Assembly (NCBI GenBank): GCA_018896355.1
Contig: JAHIMW010000030.1
Coordinates: 1 to 7,921 of the forward strand
Direction: 5' to 3'
Source of the DNA: Pseudomonadota bacterium
GTDB lineage: Bacteria; Desulfobacterota; Syntrophia; Syntrophales; UBA5619
DNA: 7,921 bases
Shown: positions 5,519 to 7,921 of the stretch, one piece after another
Layout of the letters: each line of letters opens with the position of its first letter
Numbering within the stretch: the first letter of the stretch is position 1
Position numbers and translations under genes: made by a program
The notes under the pieces: model-generated
What the model saw: the letters and a program-made list of their open reading frames with translations, nothing else
What the model was told of the DNA's origin: nothing
Database searches by the model: none

Positions 5519-6541
5519 ATGGAAAAAAGGCTCATCAAGAAGGAGACGCTGGCCGGAATCGTCGGGGAACTGGCGGGAAAGATGCGGATCTGCGCGCCGA
5601 TGAAGGCGGAGGATCAGGTCCTCTTCAGGATCCTGGAGGCGGGTGAGAAACCCCTCGTTGATTTTGCGAATGCGAAAAACGCGCCGAAAAATTTCCTCTT
5701 TCCAAGGACCGAGACGCTGCTGAAATTCACCAGGACCGGGAAGGGGATGGTCCGAGCCGGGGAGCCGGAGGAGGGGGTAAAAACCCTGCTCTTCGGCGTC
5801 CGCCCCTGTGACGCGAGGAGTTTCACCCTTCTGGACATGCTCTTTGACCAGGAAAAGTACAAGGACCCCTACTACATCGACAAGCGGGAAAAGACGACCA
5901 TCGTGGCCCTCGCCTGCGTCCATCCCCCCTATACGACCTGCTTCTGCACCTCCGTCGGGGGAACCCCGGTCGACTCCGTTGGGGTGGATCTGCTGTTGAC
6001 CGATCTGGGGGAGGAGTATCTGGCCGAGTTCATCACGCCGAAAGGAGAGGAGCTTCTCCCGGCGTTCGGGGGATCGCCCGCCGGCGAGGAGGCCGAAAAG
6101 GCGAAGGAGGGGATCGCGGCCAAGGCCGCCGAAGAGATCGCCTCCCACATCCCGGCCCATGAGATCAAGCCGATCCTGGATACCCACTTCGAGGACCCGT
6201 TCTGGAACACGCTCCATCAGAAGTGTCTCGCCTGCGGCACCTGCACCTACCTCTGCCCGACCTGCCACTGCTTCGACATCAGCGACGAGGTGAAGCGGGA
6301 TGACGGCATCCGCATCCGGAACTGGGACTCCTGCATGTTCCCCATGTTCACGAAGGAGACCTCGGGCCACAATCCGCGTTCTTCCCAGAAGGAGCGCTGG
6401 CGCCAGCGGGTGATGCACAAGTTCCGCTATTACCCGGACAATTTCAATGCAATCGCCTGCGTCGGCTGCGGGAGATGCGTGATGGCCTGCCCCGTTAACC
6501 TGGATATCCGGAAGATCGTCACGGACATCGCAAAAATATAA
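5519..6541 (+). CDS. flxB: FlxB, Fe-S subunit related to sulfite reductase subunit A / hydrogenase beta
   Basis: A 340-aa cytoplasmic Fe-S protein, placed as FlxB, the partner that takes electrons from the NAD(P)H-oxidising FlxA. Residues ~1-220 form the domain shared with anaerobic sulfite reductase subunit A and sulfhydrogenase beta subunits, with the motifs FGVRPCDARSF (Cys97), ALAC (Cys133) and TTCFCTSVGG (Cys141 and 143). The C-terminal part has a two-cluster ferredoxin: CLACGTCTYLCPTCHC (236, 239, 242, 246, plus 249 and 251) and CVGCGRCVMACP (314, 317, 320, 324). An Ala/Glu/Lys-rich linker lies at about 189-210. ATG 5519 follows AAAAGGA by 5 nt. flxA starts 15 nt after the stop, the tightest spacing in the operon, which supports a FlxA-FlxB pair. 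No sulfite reductase catalytic subunit is present, so an AsrA role is unlikely. Confidence 0.87.
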   Translation: MEKRLIKKETLAGIVGELAGKMRICAPMKAEDQVLFRILEAGEKPLVDFANAKNAPKNFLFPRTETLLKFTRTGKGMVRAGEPEEGVKTLLFGVRPCDARSFTLLDMLFDQEKYKDPYYIDKREKTTIVALACVHPPYTTCFCTSVGGTPVDSVGVDLLLTDLGEEYLAEFITPKGEELLPAFGGSPAGEEAEKAKEGIAAKAAEEIASHIPAHEIKPILDTHFEDPFWNTLHQKCLACGTCTYLCPTCHCFDISDEVKRDDGIRIRNWDSCMFPMFTKETSGHNPRSSQKERWRQRVMHKFRYYPDNFNAIACVGCGRCVMACPVNLDIRKIVTDIAKI

Positions 6542-6556
6542 CTGTCGGAGAGCGTC

Positions 6557-7396
6557 ATGCAGAATCCATACATACCCGCCCCTGTCGAAGTGGTCAAGAT
6601 CGTAACGGAAGTAGACACGAAAGACATCAAGACCTTTCGCTTCGCCTTTCAGAACAAGGAGGACGAGGCCGCCTTTCAGTACCTGCCGGGGCAGTTTGCG
6701 GAACTTTCGATCTTCGGGAAGGGGGAATCGCCGATCGGCATCGCCTCCTCGCCGACGCAGCCCGGTTATCTGGAATTTACTGTCCAGAAGGCGGGGGTGG
6801 TCACATCGGCCCTCCATGAGATGGAGGAGGGCGCCGTGATGGGGATTCGGGGGCCGTTGGGGAACTCCTGGCCGATCGACTATCTGGCCAGCAAGAATAT
6901 CGTGATCGTCGGCGGCGGTTTTGCCTTCACGACGCTTCGGTCGCTGATCAACTACATGATCGACGACAAGAACCGCTCCCGATTCGGCAAGATCACCGTC
7001 ATCTACGGGGCGCGCACCCCGGGGCTTTTGATCTACAAGGACGAGCTCGCCGCCTGGGCGAAGCGGGACGATCTCTCCCTCAATGTCACGGTGGACAAGG
7101 GGGATGCGGACTGGAAGGGCCGGGAGGGGTTCGTTCCGACAGTCTGCCGGGAGGTCGCCCCAAGCTCCGAAAACGCGGTGACGGTGATCTGCGGCCCCCC
7201 GATCATGATCCGTTTCACGCTGCCGGTCTTCTTCGAGCTCGGTTTTTCGAAGGAGAACATCATCACCTCGCTGGAGATGCGGATGAAGTGCGGGATCGGG
7301 AAGTGCGGCCGCTGCAATGTAGGGGAAAAATATGTCTGCAAGGACGGCCCCGTCTTCTCTCTGGCCGAGCTTGACAAACTGACCAAGGAATACTGA
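6557..7396 (+). CDS. flxA: FlxA, FAD/NAD(P)H-binding subunit
   Basis: FlxA (279 aa) belongs to the ferredoxin-NADP reductase / PyrK-like family and is the predicted entry point of NAD(P)H electrons. Domains in order: FAD-binding barrel (~1-105; LPGQFAELS near 43, ESPIGIASSP near 57, GIRGPLGNSWP near 96), nucleotide-binding domain (~112-235; VGGGFAFTTLRS at 118, VIYGARTPG at 148, VICGPPIM at 210) and a C-terminal [2Fe-2S] site, CGIGKCGRC plus a fourth cysteine (245, 250, 253, 261). The nucleotide loop reads GGGFAF, where most relatives have GGGIG; from memory this is usual for FlxA. The ATG at 6557 is preceded by CGGAGAG 5-6 nt upstream. It is the last gene of the operon; a strong terminator lies 50 nt downstream. 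A stand-alone PyrK or sulfhydrogenase gamma subunit is the main alternative, and the neighbours argue against it. Confidence 0.92.
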   Translation: MQNPYIPAPVEVVKIVTEVDTKDIKTFRFAFQNKEDEAAFQYLPGQFAELSIFGKGESPIGIASSPTQPGYLEFTVQKAGVVTSALHEMEEGAVMGIRGPLGNSWPIDYLASKNIVIVGGGFAFTTLRSLINYMIDDKNRSRFGKITVIYGARTPGLLIYKDELAAWAKRDDLSLNVTVDKGDADWKGREGFVPTVCREVAPSSENAVTVICGPPIMIRFTLPVFFELGFSKENIITSLEMRMKCGIGKCGRCNVGEKYVCKDGPVFSLAELDKLTKEY

Positions 7397-7446
7397 TCGT
7401 CTCCCCGTCGGAACAGACTTTCTTACCGGGGAAGATCCACTACAGG

Positions 7447-7478
7447 AAAAAAGAGGGAGCCTGCCGGTTCCCTCTTTT
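7447..7478 (+). terminator. Intrinsic terminator after flxA
   Basis: AAAAGAGGGA (7449-7458) pairs perfectly with TCCCTCTTTT (7469-7478). The stem continues inward with a G-T wobble and two C-G pairs around the loop TGCC, 13 pairs in all. The right arm ends in TTTT and the left begins in a run of A, so it can stop transcription in both directions. It closes the operon 50 nt after flxA. Confidence 0.85.
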
Positions 7479-7490
7479 CGGGCTCTCCAG

Positions 7491-7548
7491 CGTCGGCCGT
7501 ACCCGGGGAAAACGTGATGACGTTTCCCCATCAGGGCGGCTACCGACG
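7491..7548. repeat. 58-nt bulged hairpin, copy A of a two-copy element
   Basis: Nested pairing runs from CGTCGG (7491-7496) with CCGACG (7543-7548) through CCG/CGG, CCC/GGG (7502-7504 with 7534-7536) and GGGG/CCCC (7505-7508 with 7526-7529) to AAACGT/ACGTTT (7510-7515 with 7520-7525), loop GATG. That gives about 26 pairs interrupted by small bulges (TA, A, ATCA, CTA). The inner 35 nt (7502-7536) match 7753-7787 at 28 of 35 positions without gaps. It may be a REP/MITE-type element or a structured RNA; I cannot name a family. Confidence 0.6.
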
Positions 7549-7567
7549 ATGCGGCAACTTTTGCCAG

Positions 7568-7636
7568 CGGATAATAAACTGAACAGCAAGTATTATGTTT
7601 TATTGAATTATTCGTCATCTGTCTGTTTATTATCCG
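7568..7636. repeat. 12-bp perfect inverted repeat with 45-nt spacer
   Basis: CGGATAATAAAC (7568-7579) and GTTTATTATCCG (7625-7636) are exact reverse complements. Inside them ACAG (7583-7586) can pair with CTGT (7619-7622), extending the stem. CGGATAAT occurs again at 7643-7650. It could be the ends of a tiny non-autonomous element, an operator pair or a hairpin. Confidence 0.55.
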
Positions 7637-7752
7637 TCAGCTCGGATAATGAAAGGTATTGCTGTACATAGCCTCCGCCTTCACCCACCCTCATATACCT
7701 CGTTCCCCGCTTTCCTGCCGTATCTTTTCCAGGTAGCTCTCATCCCGCCGCG

Positions 7753-7787
7753 CCCAGGGCAAACGTGATGAAACTTTCCCAACAGGG
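7753..7787. repeat. Copy B of the bulged hairpin element
   Basis: Ungapped match to 7502-7536 with seven mismatches; AAACGTGATGA is fully shared. The layout CCC-N-GGG ... CCC-ANCA-GGG is kept, so two short stems (7757-7759 with 7778-7780; 7753-7755 with 7785-7787) remain possible. The inner AAACGT/ACGTTT stem and the outer stem are lost. The distance to copy A is 251 nt. Confidence 0.55.
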
Positions 7788-7883
7788 TTTATTGTTAGTC
7801 GAATTGTTTAATCCAGCCTTCAGATATCGCGTTTAACAAATGCATCATTCCTGAACGATTAGGTTTATTCCGTATCACCTGTA

Positions 7884-7901
7884 AGGTTTATTGATAAACC
7901 T
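7884..7901. repeat. 18-nt palindrome in AT-rich end
   Basis: AGGTTTAT-TG-ATAAACCT, with 8-bp perfect arms. The half-site AGGTTTATT is also present at 7861 and, with one extra G, near 7784. It has the shape of a dimeric regulator site ahead of a gene beyond the window, but no promoter or gene can be tied to it. Confidence 0.4.
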
Positions 7902-7921
7902 GATTCCTTTCATTGTTTATC

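Larger units (their letters stand above)
7397..7921. other. Non-coding 3' region with repeats and hairpins
   Basis: I see no convincing gene in these 525 bases. The first part holds a weak stem (TCCCCG 7402-7407 with CGGGGA 7427-7432), the operon terminator, a bulged hairpin, and a small GGCAA/TTGCC hairpin at 7553-7565. Then follow a 12-bp inverted repeat, a pyrimidine-rich stretch (7660-7750), a second diverged copy of the bulged element and an AT-rich end with recurring GTTTAT. GC falls to about 35% after 7781. Short minus-strand frames at 7691-7880 look protein-like but have no good start. Confidence 0.6.

Noticed and set aside
6905..6940. FlxA nucleotide-binding loop GGGFAF as a damaged NAD(P)H site
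   Set aside because: The rest of the loop (TTLRS), YGAR and CGPP motifs are intact, and from memory FlxA proteins of sulfate reducers share this variant, so it is probably a family trait.
1..7396. Benzoyl-CoA reductase (Bam) or Qmo electron-transfer locus
   Set aside because: Both contain HdrA/MvhD-like parts, but here complete HdrB, HdrC and all Flx subunits are present, with no BamB-type tungsten protein and no membrane QmoC.
5465..7618. Minus-strand open frame of about 717 codons opposite flxB and flxA
   Set aside because: Shadow of two well-supported genes; no domain is recognisable and it runs through the terminator and repeat copy 7.

Overview
The window carries an almost complete heterodisulfide reductase / NADH-oxidoreductase locus of the HdrABC-FlxABCD type, all on the + strand and about 60% GC. 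Gene content, the wealth of Fe-S proteins and the GC level suggest a strictly anaerobic bacterium of the former Deltaproteobacteria (sulfate reducers or syntrophs such as Syntrophus, Smithella or Desulfomonile relatives). The exact taxon is an inference; no rRNA or other marker is present.

Layout: 1-2087, 3' part of a large HdrA flavoprotein, cut by the window edge; 2184-2621, FlxD (MvhD-like); 2832-3851, FlxC; 3986-4513, HdrC; 4577-5434, HdrB; 5519-6541, FlxB; 6557-7396, FlxA. A strong intrinsic terminator follows at 7447-7478. The last ~520 bases hold no convincing gene. They contain hairpins, a two-copy imperfect repeat and a 12-bp inverted repeat, and GC falls to about 35% at the edge.

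How the parts should work together (established for the family, inferred here): FlxA oxidises NAD(P)H on FAD and passes electrons through its [2Fe-2S] site and the Fe-S subunits FlxB and FlxC to FlxD, the adaptor docking on HdrA. HdrA's FAD bifurcates electrons, one branch going to a low-potential acceptor such as ferredoxin, the other through HdrC to the two CCG-domain Fe-S clusters of HdrB, where a disulfide is reduced. The disulfide partner is not encoded here.

Three things stand out. First, the order hdrA-flxD-flxC-hdrC-hdrB-flxB-flxA mixes the two modules instead of the flxABCD-hdrABC order I know from Desulfovibrio. Second, the HdrA is a tandem fusion: the end of one HdrA-like module is followed by a second one that lacks the inserted ferredoxin domain. 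Third, every intergenic gap except the 15-nt flxB-flxA gap has been colonised by a ~42-nt G-rich palindromic repeat (seven copies plus one fragment). Every full copy can form either a hairpin or a G-quadruplex, and one copy sits between a perfect Shine-Dalgarno sequence and the hdrB start. The operon promoter and the start of hdrA lie upstream of the window.
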